The translations under genes were made by a program, and so were the position numbers. Under the pieces are notes generated by a model. The model was not told the origin of the DNA, searched no databases, and saw only the letters and a program-made list of their open reading frames with translations. From Onthophagus taurus (taxonomy: Eukaryota > Arthropoda > Insecta > Coleoptera > Scarabaeidae), in assembly GCF_036711975.1 (NCBI RefSeq), contig NC_091968.1:29435001-29499000 (forward strand): a stretch of DNA of 64,000 nucleotides, read 5' to 3'. Below are positions 44,601 through 53,410 of the stretch, in pieces (the stretch's first letter is position 1; each line of letters starts with the position of its first letter).

Positions 44601-47600
44601 TATATAAAAATATAGTTACCGTTATTTTTTTTTTAAATATTTTCGAACAAAGACATTGTTAAAAAAATTATTGAAAATTTATATACCCATTTGCGCTTTT
44701 AAAATTCCCGCGTTGATGACGTACGATTCTCACTTTTGCGTCCCCTGCTACCCGCTCAAATGCGAGAAAAAGATGAACGTTATTTAGGTTGTATTGAAAA
44801 GAGATAGAGTGTTTGTAGGTTATGTTTATTATGTTTTGTTCATGGATGTAATAGAGACACTCTATTACATCCATGGTTTTATTTTGACACTGTCACACCG
44901 CCAGCGCTATCTAGCGGACAATTTAACTTGTTTTAGGCAGTGCGGTTCCTACGTCACAGAAAAGCCGCGAAATTATTTCGTTTGAATATTTGCTATTTTT
45001 CACTTCAAATTACGCAAAATATAAAATTGATCAAAATATTTCTTTTACTTTGTGTTCATGCATATACTTGCATATATCGTTTGACATAAAAATTTTCTCT
45101 AAATTTAATAAGTGTGTATGACCCCATTGCCAAAGAAAACTTCAAGGTATAATTAATGTTTGTAAACAAAACTAACCTTACCTAACATTCCTTCACGCTA
45201 TAATTGACATTACAAAAGAAAACTTCACGCTATAATTGCCATTACTAATTGCCAAAGAAAACTTCATGGTATAATTAATGTTTGTAAACAAAACTAACCT
45301 TACCTCACATTCCTTCACGCTATAATTGACATTACAAAAGAAAACTTCACGCTATAATTGCCATTACAAATTGCCAAAGAATACTTCATGGTATAATTAA
45401 TGTTTGTAAACAAAACTAACCTTACCTCACATTCCTTCACGCTATAATTGACATTACAAAAGAAAACTTCACGCTATAATTGCCATTACTAATTGCCATT
45501 ACTAATTGCCAAAGAAAACTTCATGGTATAATTAATGTTTGTAAACAAAACTAACCTTACCGAACATTCCTTAACGCTATAATTGACATTACTAAAGAAA
45601 ACTTCACGCTATAATTGCCATTACTAATTGCCAAAGAAAACTTCATGGTATAATTAATGTTTGTAAACAAAACTAACCTTACCGAACATTCCTTCACGCT
45701 ATAATTGGCATTACAAAAGAAAACTTCACGCTATAATTGCCATTACTAATTGCCAAAAAATACTTCATGGTATAATTAATGTTTGTAAACAAAACTAACC
45801 TTACCTAACATTCAGCGTCTGAAGACACAGGGCTAAACCCGAAACTTAAAAATATACAACTTAGCGCTGAATAACAATTAAAACTAGAACTAACACTTGC
45901 ACTAGAACTATACTCTGTTTTTAAACCAGGAGGAGTAAACGCGAAAGTCAGATTTACACTGGGAAAATATCACTAGATATTTTGGCGGTAAATTTAAATT
46001 AATAATTATTATTTATTTATTTACTTATTATTGTATTTATTTTCGTTTGTTATCGTCAACACTATACATACAAATTAACATTGAAGTTATGAGTGTATTT
46101 ATTTCAAAATATAATAATAAAAAAGGGTTTAAGAACACAAAATATACAATAATGACACGAAACTGTCGAATTATCAATTACCTAACCTTCAAATTCAAAA
46201 TCAAAATTGCCTGTGTGTTAGGGTTGCCAGATGGGTACTGTATGAAAGTAGGACAATTGTACAAAAAAAGCCTGATTTTTTATAAAAAAGCCGGACATAT
46301 TTTAAAAATGCATTTGTACATGTATGTGAAATTCAAACTATATTTTGGCAATTTTTATTTTTCGCAAAGTTGCCCAGTCACTATTATTAACCAAATAAAA
46401 AGCGATAATTACTAATAAAAGTTTCTGCTAATGCTTTTATTTTTTAAAAATAAAATATTCTTATAACCTACTGGTAACATCGAACATAATACATAAACAA
46501 CAATTAACAAAAAACATATACTTTATATAAAAACTCTACTAGATTAGTGGTCTATACCTAATGCATTTAGGTTTGCAAATCTGACTGTGAAGAACTTGCA
46601 GCCCCTGGTGGTTTATGATTAGGACAATATTTGTCAGACGAACTAATTTTTTTGAGGAGATCCTGGTTTGCTGACAGATAGGTATAAAAATCAGAACCTG
46701 TATAATTTTTAAAGTTATACTTAAGCAATATCATTCCTTTCACTGAATCAATTGATAGGCGATTTCGCTCTTTTGTCCACTGCGAGAAAATGAATGAAAA
46801 AATTCGCTCAACCGTGGCATTATTTGCAGGAATTGCAAAATAAAATTGGCAAATAATTAACAGTTGTGAAACAATTTCTAAATTTTTGCAATTTTTATAA
46901 AACTGGCACCATTTCTGATCCAATGATAAGTTTGTGAAGTCATTATTATTTTCAAATGATTTTAAAAACTCTTTTAAAATTATAGTTTCATCCAGTAATT
47001 TGCCATCGTCAATACAAATCCCAAGTTGACTAAGGTATTCTAGAAAAGGTACCACATCATCAAACTTAAAGTCTGAATCATTAAGAAGCATCCATTTAAA
47101 AGGCTCAAAGTCACTTAATGGTGCTGCCCATTTTTCTAAATATGAAATACATTTTTGGTAGAAATCATCCTTGCGCCAATCGGCCAACCTGACAAATAAG
47201 CGTTTTGGGTAATAGGTTATAGGTGGCGATGGCGCCTCGTTGCAAGGCAGTTTCTGGCAGGGTCGGTCGATCGGCCGGTTAGATTTTTGTGGTTAACCAG
47301 TTGCATTTTGTTTGCACTCTTTAGAAATCGAGTAATTATTGTAGAAATCGGATTTAATTTGCAATTTTTTCCCTAAGTTGGAAAAAGCCGGACAGAGAGA
47401 AAAGCCGGCCGGACATAACCAAATTGCCAAAAAAGGAGGACATGTCCGGCTTTAGCCGGACGTCTGGCAACCCTACTGTGTGTGAACCTTCCTCGCATTC
47501 AACCAATCACGTGCAAGGTCAATCTGGTGACAAATTTAAAATACTCCTCCTAGTTTAAAAACAGAGTATAGAAGTATTATTTCTTTATTTCCTTTTGCCT

Positions 47601-50600
47601 AGTAATAATATATATAAGTCATTTAATTGGGCATGAAGGGCCTGGAAGTCTCTTATTGACGTTAAAAGAGAGGGGATAGTCGAATAGTCTAAAGACGCAC
47701 GGCTAAACCCAAATTTTTCTAGTTCTAGGTCTAGTGTTAGTTCTAGTTTTACTAGCACAATTATTATGTAGAATTAACACTATACTTAGAACTGGAATCA
47801 TTTGGACTTAGCTGCACGTCTCTAAAGATGGCTAAACCCGAATGATTCTAGTTCTAAGTATAGTGTTAGTTCTAGTTTTACACTAGCATTGTTACTATAT
47901 AGAACTAATACTATACTTAGAACTAGAATCATTTGGGCATAGCTGCACGTCTCTAAAGACGGCTAAACCCCAATGATTCTAGTTCTAAGTATAGTGTTAG
48001 TTCTAGTTTTACAACTGCACTGTCACTAGAACTAATATTAGACCTAGAGTTAGAATCATTTGAGTTTAGCCGTACGTCTCTTAAGACGGCTAAACCCCAA
48101 TGATTGTAGTTCTTGGTCTAGCGCTGTTTGACAATTAAAACTACAACTCACACTGTTATTATGTATACTTAAAACTAGAATCATTTGAGTTTATCTACCA
48201 ATTTGTTCCTTATGTATGTTTCTTTACTTGGGATGTTCTCGGTTGTGTACATTACTTTTGGGTCGTTCGTAGGTATCGATTAACGGTGGGATTTCAATTT
48301 TTCGATTGAGGTTACGTTTACTAAGGCGGGTTTAATTCGATTTTGAGTTTCCATTATTAAGTTTTATGTAAAATCTTAGTGATTTGTTTTAAATCGGATC
48401 AAAATGGATGTTATAACGAATTAAAAATGATTTTGACAGGTTATTTTTTATTTGGTAACTTTTTTTTGTTAAGTTTTTTTTTTTTGATAAGTTTACCAAG
48501 TTGAATTCACCATTTTGAAATTTTGAATTACGATTTTAACCTCAAAATTAATTTTTTTATTTCTTTTTAGCCTGGTAATTATATAAGTCATTTAATTGGG
48601 CATGAAGGGCCTGGAAGTCTCTTATCGGCGTTAAAAGAGAGGGGATGGTCGAATAGTCTTGTTGCGGGGAATAAACCGGCCCCGCGAGGAATGGGGTTCT
48701 TTGGAATCTCCGTTGATTTAACCGAAGAAGGGATTAAACACATCGATGATATAATAACGTTAATATTTCAAGTAAATTAATGTTTTTTTTGTGATAAATA
48801 AGTAATTTATTGACTTTTTTAGTACATTAAAATGTTGAAAGATGCCGGGCCGTTGTTGTGGATTCAAGAGGAGCAACGAGATATATCCGCGATGACTTTT
48901 CGGTTTAAAGATAAGGAGAGTCCTAGGAGTTATATTGTGGGGCTTGTGAATAATCTTCAGGTTCGTTTATTTAAAAATGCGAATTTAAGGGATTTAATTT
49001 TTTATTTTGAAGCATTTTCCGCTTGAAGATGTTTTATGTGGTGGATATTTTTTGACCGATTGGAAACCGGAAATAATTACGAGCTTGCTAAATGATTTTA
49101 ATCCGAATAATATTAGAGTGGGGGTTATCGCTAAGAAATATGTGGATGTCGTCGATCAAAAAGAACCGTGGTATGGAACTGATTATAAAATAGTTACGAT
49201 ACCTCAACAAACTTTGGAGGTAAATACTAAATTACATAATAATATGTAATAACGTTGATTTTATGTGTAGATGTGGAAAAACGTGGCAGTTCCGAACGAT
49301 CTTCATTTGCCCGATAAAAATGAATTAATTCCGAGCAATTTCGAAGTTTACCCATTGGAGAAGGAAAATACTGAATGGCCGAGTATTATTAAAGACACCC
49401 CGATTAGCCGAGTTTGGTTTAAGCAGGATGATAAATTTTTGTTGCCCAAAACTAATTTAATGTTTGATTTTGTGAGGTAAAAGAGACTCTGCGAAATATT
49501 TCTAAATTAATCTCATTATTGTAAAAGTCCTTTAGCATATTTGGATCCACTCAATTGCAACTTAACCCACATGTTTGTGCAATTATTTAAAGATTCCTTG
49601 AATCAATATGCTTACGCTGCAGAATTAGCCGGATTAAAATACGAACTATCCAACACAAAATATGGATTAATTGTAAAATTATTAACTTTTTTTTTTTAAT
49701 TATTTATAAACAATTTTTTTTTAGTTAGTGTTGAGCGGATTTAATGATAAACAATCAGTTTTCTTAGATAAAGTGATGGAAAAATTGACCTCTTTTAAAA
49801 TTGATCCAAAACGATTTGAAATTTTTAAAGAAAACGTAAATTAGATTTAAATTAATAATAAAAACATCTAAATTTTCAATCAATTTTTTTTAGTATATAA
49901 GGATGTTAAAGAATTTCGCTGCGGAACAACCATATCAACACGCCGTTTATTACTTAGCAGTTCTATTAACCGAACATTCTTGGACGAAACAAGAACTTTT
50001 AGCTGCAACGGAACGTGAGTGGTGCTAAAATAAACTAACATCTACCTTTAAAATGATCTTAGAATTAACTGTTGATAGATTGGAGGCGTTTATACCGCAA
50101 ATTTTATCGAAAATGCACGTTGAATGCTTACTTCACGGCAATTTGACGCGCTCGAAAGGTTTGGATTTGGTGGAAATCGTCGAAAATCGCTTGCAACAAA
50201 GCGTTAATATGCAACCGTTATTACCCAGGCAATTATTACTTAACCGAGAATTAAAATTGGAGGATGGATGTAATTATTTATATGAAGTACAAAATGAGGT
50301 TCACATTGCAAGTTGTGTCGAGTTGTATTATCAATGTGGAGTGCAAAACACAGCGAGTAATATGTTGTTGGAGTTGTTCTCCCAGATTATTCACGAACCA
50401 TGTTTTAACGTTTTAAGAACGAAGGTAATTATTTTAAATTGGGTAAAATCCATGTTGCAAGATTAAATTTAACTTTGACATATCATAATAGCTAATCCAA
50501 TTATCACTAGAACTAACACAAGACCTAGAATCATTCGGGCCACGAGTTTTTTAATGAATGAGTGCTTTAAGTCTTATGAAACGTTTTTATACTTTTTTTT

Positions 50601-52130
50601 AACAAAAATAAAGTAAATTTTGGCAATGTAGGGAAATAGGTATGTAGCAGTTGGTAACACTTGAAAATAGAAACTTTGAATTGACAATTAGAAACTGTCA
50701 AAGCACAAAATATATTCACCTGAAAAAAATGTTTGATGTACACCTCCCAAAATAAGAGAAATTGCTCAGAGTCAATGTCCTCATCATTGTGGACCTTGTA
50801 TTCGATGCTAAGAACGTGTTTAAACATCCATAGACAAAAATTGTCACATTGACAACTAGAAAAATTAATGACCCAATGTCACCAACTTGAACTGGTTCCA
50901 TAAAATGTTACTAAAATCTCATTACAGCATCGGATGCTGTAAGGAGTCTCATTACAGCACCCGTTTGAGTACTGTTATAGCTTCTATTACCGTAGCGAAT
51001 TACAAAAAGTAAATTTACAGTTTCCTGTAAATTATGGTAGTATAACTAAAAATTATTCTACTAAAAATTTATATATAATTTATTTTATTGTCGAATATGT
51101 AACATTCTAACATGTTAAACTTTTCGTAATCCATCTTAAAAAACAGGATTTTTAATTTGACACAAATTTTTGAATACAAATATAGCTATGTTTGTTTGAA
51201 TTAAAAAAAATATATATATATAAGCGCCATCTATCAATAATTTATTAAGTCATTTAATAATAATATTAAATATTAATAAAAAATCAAAAATAATGTAATC
51301 TATTCCAACTTTTGTGTAAAACAATATAAATTAAATAGTTCAACAAATGTATTTGTTTCAAATATCAGAAATATGTTTTTTTTAATTTAGTTATAATTTA
51401 CAGGAAACTGTAAATTTAATTTCTTTGACAACATTAAAAAAAAAAGTTTATTTTTAGCTTTTTCTAGTTCTAGGTCTAATGTTAGTTCTAGTTTTACACT
51501 AAAACTAGAACTAACACTAGATCTAGAACTTACTTTTAATTATAACCAAATTTGTTTTAGGAGCAATTAGGTTACATAGTTTTCAGTGGGATTCGTCGCT
51601 CAAATGGCGTTCACGGTTTAAGAATAATCGTTCAATCACAAAGACACCCCACTTACGTTGATGAGAGAATCGAGGAATTCCTCACGAGTATGTACGAGTA
51701 CATCGAGAAGATGTCCGATGAGGAATTCGCAAAACATAAAGAAGCTTTGGCCGTGCAACGTTTGGAAAAACCGAAACAATTATCATCGCAATCTTATGTA
51801 TATTGGACGGAGATTAATATGCAACAATATCACTTCGATCGTGTTAATGTTGAAGTTGCTTATTTGAGGAATATCACCAAAAATGATATTTGCGATTTTT
51901 ATAAAATGTTATTGGCGGAAAACGCTCAACAACGACACAAAATTGCGATCCATGTTATATCCGTTGCGGATGGTGTTACGAGGGGGCCTGTACACGAAGA
52001 AACGACTAAGTTGGTTTCTGCGCAAACGATGATTCATGATGTAACGGCGTTTAAGAGTTCGCATGGAATGCATCCACTTGTCCAACCGTATATTAGTATA
52101 ACGCGGAAAGGAAATAAATCGAAACTTTAA
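35642..52130 (+). CDS. Ide: Insulin-degrading enzyme (M16A zinc metallopeptidase)
   Basis: Exons: 35642-35715, 35798-36507, 36558-36760, 48571-48771, 48823-48960, 49013-49219, 49271-49476, 49528-49672, 49725-49835, 49894-50014, 50063-50424, 51561-52130. All phases agree and give 1015 aa. The inverted zinc motif HFCEH falls at residues 108-112 with the downstream Glu at 189 (VHSEHEKN), the same numbers as human IDE. Later blocks match too ([34 protein letters not shown]). Two starts are possible: Met1 with a basic leader ([20 protein letters not shown]) or Met43 in a better context (AAAATGG), paralleling human Met1/Met42. The C-terminus is SKL, a type 1 peroxisomal signal. By family it degrades insulin-like and other short peptides. 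Intron 3 is 11.8 kb and hosts another gene. Confidence 0.96.
36830..37051. mobile_element. ~220-bp MITE with AGGTTGTCTAGGTTC ends
   Basis: The left end AGAGGTTGTCTAGGTTCGTA pairs with the right end AGGAACTTAGACAACCTT. The interior is richer in GC than its flanks (TACGCAACCATACTGCGCAT, TTGCGTGCGCAATCCG). It lies directly beside the mariner element. Confidence 0.7.
37056..38744 (-). mobile_element. Mariner-superfamily transposon, transposase with DUF4817-like N-terminus
   Basis: Ends ACAGGATGTCCCGCAACGAT and ATCGTTGCGGGACACCTGT are flanked by TA. The inverted repeats extend about 130 bp, with a second matching block (GGTCCATTTTCGGACC) further in. The minus strand encodes [20 protein letters not shown] (the N-terminal helix-turn-helix block), ETGSVTHS, then [30 protein letters not shown] and [13 protein letters not shown]. 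The frame is split at about 38150 and again near 37650, where the catalytic C-terminal end is displaced. Nearly whole but apparently inactive. Confidence 0.87.
38785..39035. repeat. CTAGAAC foldback repeat beside the mariner element
   Basis: AAATGCAACATAGC leads to GGCCGTCTTAAGAGACACAC, AGCTAAACCTGAATGATTCT, then a second arm with AGAACTAGAAATATTCGG, GATTTAGCCGCATGTCTCTC and AAGATGGTTAAACCCGAATG. Confidence 0.8.
39046..39390 (+). mobile_element. Gypsy-type LTR retrotransposon fossil (polymerase fragment)
   Basis: The + strand resembles the stretch from late reverse transcriptase into the connection region of Gypsy elements (for example YLDD and the later NLKELQRFL block). Only about 350 bp of the polymerase survives; no LTRs, gag or integrase are seen. 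It is broken, with several interruptions, and old. Its right end is cut by an R1-like LINE. Confidence 0.75.
39391..40885 (-). mobile_element. R1/LOA-type LINE fragment (RT end plus RNase H)
   Basis: The minus strand carries [34 protein letters not shown] and [13 protein letters not shown] in one frame (40838-40017), then an RNase H domain in the adjoining frame ([51 protein letters not shown]). A deletion after CPQGGV removes the catalytic YADD segment, and a frame change separates RT from RNase H near 40015. Both ends are missing. The RNase H domain places it in the R1/I/LOA group. Confidence 0.85.
40890..41130. repeat. CTAGAAC foldback repeat, composite copy
   Basis: ACTTAGAACTAGAATCATTT, then GACGGTTAAACCCGAATGAT, then TTCGAGATGTAGTGTTAGTT, a second partial arm, and the GCATATGCAACATAGTGATA module near 41058-41078. 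Confidence 0.85.
41493..42443 (-). CDS. SET-domain histone lysine methyltransferase, SETMAR/set-23 type, nested in the IDE intron
   Basis: A single exon of 316 aa. The pre-SET zinc cluster runs from [16 protein letters not shown] to [15 protein letters not shown], with nine cysteines. The SET domain contains [26 protein letters not shown], the catalytic [12 protein letters not shown] and EITFDYG. The post-SET domain is [14 protein letters not shown]. The order and the FLPF ending match the SET half of SETMAR and its invertebrate relatives. By family it is a nuclear enzyme methylating histone H3 (H3K36 or H3K9 have been proposed for relatives). All signature residues are intact and the frame is uninterrupted, so it looks functional. 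It is transcribed against IDE. A broken copy of its 5' end lies at 48211-48560. Confidence 0.92.
   Translation of the reverse strand: METQNRFKPAVVNITSIENEPCRRLQMEIPPLIDTYDIAVNDPKVMYTTENIPTKETYDNFYDLASGCKCTDLCTKESGCSCIELNANYEFQRDKTSNTIDSIQNNYELIKKYSPVYECNKNCLCSAFCGNKLVQFGPRKGLRILTESELSKLNKQRIKDLKGSKGAGLMTMEAIKEGNFVCEYAGEVISKNEADLRFKRQEEHCLPNYIFCLMEQFGENKIQTFIDPSIFGNIGRYINHSCQPNCLVIPIRCQCVIPKLCVFALHDIPENTEITFDYGDGRLGFVPSNDNEIVKKKCYCHSSLCRKFLPFQKYLY
42622..44035 (-). mobile_element. Internally deleted P-like transposon
   Basis: The left end TATACTCTGTTTTTAAATCA is shared with the MITEs at 44156 and 45909. The minus frame 43982-43185 begins with a THAP finger (PVSCAIKNC ... VCSLHF) followed by a Leu/Lys-rich coiled region. 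A further exon after a splice-like junction reads [28 protein letters not shown] and [13 protein letters not shown], then after a frameshift [16 protein letters not shown] and [17 protein letters not shown], the core of P-element transposase. The catalytic C-terminus is missing and the frame joins directly to the terminus, so it is an internal-deletion derivative. The right terminus is not certain. Confidence 0.8.
44055..44155. repeat. CTAGAAC repeat arm preceding a MITE
   Basis: CATTCAGCGTCTGAAGACAC, AGGGCTAAACCCTAAACTC, then AAAACTAGAACTAACACTTG and CACTAGAAC. The same block precedes the second MITE at 45822-45908, so repeat plus MITE were duplicated together. Confidence 0.8.
44156..44555. 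mobile_element. 400-bp MITE with TATACTCTG ends
   Basis: TATACTCTGTTTTTAAACCA, then GGAGGAGTA, pairs with TACTCCTCCTGGTTTAAAAA, then CAGAGTATA, a ~29-bp near-perfect inverted repeat. It has no transposase. The terminus matches the P-like element to its left, suggesting mobilisation by that family. A second copy is at 45909-47570. Confidence 0.85.
44556..45127. mobile_element. ~570-bp MITE with ATGGGGTCATACAC ends
   Basis: The left end ATGGGGTCATACAC pairs with the right end GTGTGTATGACCCCAT. Inside, at about 44842-44876, is a tight hairpin with 16-bp perfect arms (CATGGATGTAATAGAG) and a 3-base loop. It sits directly against the previous MITE. Confidence 0.8.
45128..45815. repeat. Tandem repeat of ~125 bp, about 5-6 copies
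   Basis: The anchor TTAATGTTTGTAAACAAAAC recurs about every 120-130 bp from 45152 to 45778. Each unit also has CTTCACGCTATAATTG and ACTTCATGGTATAATTA, so the unit is itself built from CTATAATTG-type subrepeats. Copies differ by small duplications of ATTGCCATTACTA. Confidence 0.9.
45822..45908. repeat. CTAGAAC repeat arm, second copy before a MITE
   Basis: Nearly identical to 44055-44155. Confidence 0.8.
45909..47570. mobile_element. Second TATACTCTG MITE, split by a hAT insertion
   Basis: The left half 45909-46218 and right half 47484-47570 are nearly identical to the MITE at 44156-44555. A hAT element lies between them. Confidence 0.88.
46219..47475 (-). mobile_element. hAT transposon, internally deleted, with 8-bp target duplication
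   Basis: The target duplication CTGTGTGT is at 46211-46218 and 47476-47483; the empty site is preserved in the sister MITE (about 44460-44470). Inverted ends are TAGGGTTGCCAGA and TCTGGCAACCCTA. The minus frame 47187-46567 encodes the hAT C-terminal dimerisation region ([39 protein letters not shown]). The zinc-finger and catalytic N-terminal parts are absent, so it is non-autonomous. Confidence 0.92.
47580..47690 (+). pseudogene. Broken duplicate of the 5' part of IDE exon 4
   Basis: TATATAAGTCATTTAATTGG and GCATGAAGGGCCTGGAAGTC match exon 4 (48571 on). The acceptor region is altered (TTTTGCCTAGTAATAATATA) and the copy ends at GTCGAATAGTC against a foldback repeat. It could be mis-spliced as a decoy exon but lacks the rest of exon 4. 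Confidence 0.9.
47691..48190. repeat. Cluster of CTAGAAC foldback repeats, ~3 full palindromes
   Basis: Three successive palindromes each have arms like ACTTAGAACTAGAATCATTT...GACGGCTAAACCC(G/C)AATGAT...TTCTAGTTCTAAGTATAGTG. Units are about 130-150 bp and highly similar, so this is the best place to define a consensus. Confidence 0.9.
48211..48560 (-). pseudogene. Broken duplicate of the SET gene 5' end and promoter
   Basis: It matches 42265-42620: GTATGTTTCTTTA, TCTCGGTTGTGTACATTACT, TTTTGAGTTTCCATTATTAA. Two internal deletions remove part of the coding N-terminus. Only the first ~57 codons are represented. Confidence 0.9.
50498..50545. repeat. CTAGAAC repeat, single arm, IDE intron 11
   Basis: ATCACTAGAACTAACACAAG, then ACCTAGAATCATTCGGGCC. 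Confidence 0.7.
50565..51010 (-). repeat. Second copy of the [10 protein letters not shown] repeat
   Basis: This is the reverse complement of 30775-31265: TGGAACCAGTTCAAGTTGGT on the minus strand and the same GCTACGGTAATAGAAGCTAT boundary. The frame that is continuous in the ALIX copy is shifted here. It inserted in IDE intron 11 without the inverted ends seen at 30463 and 31427. Confidence 0.85.
51224..51233 (-). promoter_or_regulatory. CTCF-like motif in IDE intron 11
   Basis: On the minus strand ATTGATAGATGGCGCTTA contains TAGATGGCGC, the same core as at 24609-24618. Confidence 0.35.
51462..51532. repeat. CTAGAAC foldback repeat, short-centre copy
   Basis: TTCTAGTTCTAGGTCTAATG...GTTTTACACTAAAACTAGAA...CACTAGATCTAGAAC. 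Here the two arms meet tail to tail without the AAACCCGAATGAT segment. Confidence 0.8.
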
Positions 52131-52180
52131 AGGTTTTTTGGATGATAATGTTTAAATAAGATGTTATCGTTTTTTCTATA

Positions 52181-52186
52181 AATAAA
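52181..52186 (+). terminator. AATAAA signal of IDE
   Basis: 50 bp after the stop codon (CTATAAATAAAATTT). IDE has a very short 3'UTR. Confidence 0.6.
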
Positions 52187-52189
52187 ATT

Positions 52190-53410
52190 TAATAGAACTA
52201 GATTTTTTTTTTAATCTTTAATTTCCATAAAAATTATAAACTCGATTTAAAATACTGTACACATACAGAGCAAAAAAATTAGAACTTAAAAAAAACAGAT
52301 TCATCTTTTTTCTTGATATGGCATTTTTACGGATATGAATCTCTATTTTATATATATATATATATATATAAACATGCTCTCAATTATAGAATAGTTTTAG
52401 TCTCTTTGAGTCCCTTCCGAGAGAAAGTGCCCGTAGCCGCCAAGGTTTCCGAGTATGTATAGAAATATATAATCATGTATAACTAAATCACCCCTTAATA
52501 AATGAATTCTTAAACAAATTAAGAATTAATTTATTAGGGGTTAATTACAATTCGTACTTTATTTTGTTTATAATAAAAAAAATTAAGACCATGTTACATC
52601 GACACATTAAAATAGAAGATCGTCTTGTTTTCTTTGATTTCTTTTATTATTATTAATTTTTGTATCGCGGATTTTTTTTATTATTAATAATTATTGTTCT
52701 CAATGATTTGAATCCGCGAAAAACGTGTATCAAAATAGAGCGTGCACCTTCACGGAAGGCGGACCATTAACACTACGAAAACTTAATTCACAAAAGCTAC
52801 CAAAAAAAAAAAATAAAATAAAATTGCGCAGAGATCAAATTAAATCATTGCCACTCTTCTTAAAATATACATATATCTCTTATATATTAAAAAATACAAT
52901 AAAATATTACACGAACGACGAATTATCATTAATTTTCTTTTTTTAAATAGGCTTCATTTTTATTATTAATTTTATTTCATTTCATTGCACAAAAAAACTA
53001 AAAACAAGGAGATTAAAATCGAAAAAAAAAAATACTGAGTTAATATCTAATTAATTGAGTGATTCAACCTCAAAGTTAAAATATAAAATTAAAGTGTCCG
53101 ATTTTCAGTACTTCATTGTTTCCGACCTGCGGATACGAGGCACCAAAATTTAAAAAAAAAAGAATTAAAAATCAAAATCCAGAAAAATAGGAAGGGATTT
53201 TTAAAAAACCTCGTGTAACCAAAACGAAAAGTCCTTTTCCGTCATTATTCTTTGTCGTTTAAAACGTTTCTTCTTTTTATAATAACATACGATCTAATCC
53301 TACGAAACTGATAATAATGACGTAATAATAGTAATCGTAATAATACTAATATTGTGAGTTTGTAGGCACGTAAGTGAAAATGTTTTATTAAAAACGCGAC
53401 CGAATCGAGG
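52190..53410 (-). other. Presumed long 3'UTR of scalloped
   Basis: No gene is seen on either strand. The stretch lies directly 3' of the scalloped stop, is not repetitive, and has several TTTATT (minus-strand AATAAA) runs plus a TA dinucleotide run at 52350-52372. The AT-rich, transposon-free character contrasts with nearby introns, which suggests constraint typical of a regulated 3'UTR. Confidence 0.45.

Noticed and set aside
46047-46415. 122-codon + strand frame
   Set aside because: It crosses the MITE/hAT junction at 46219, so it cannot be an ancestral gene.
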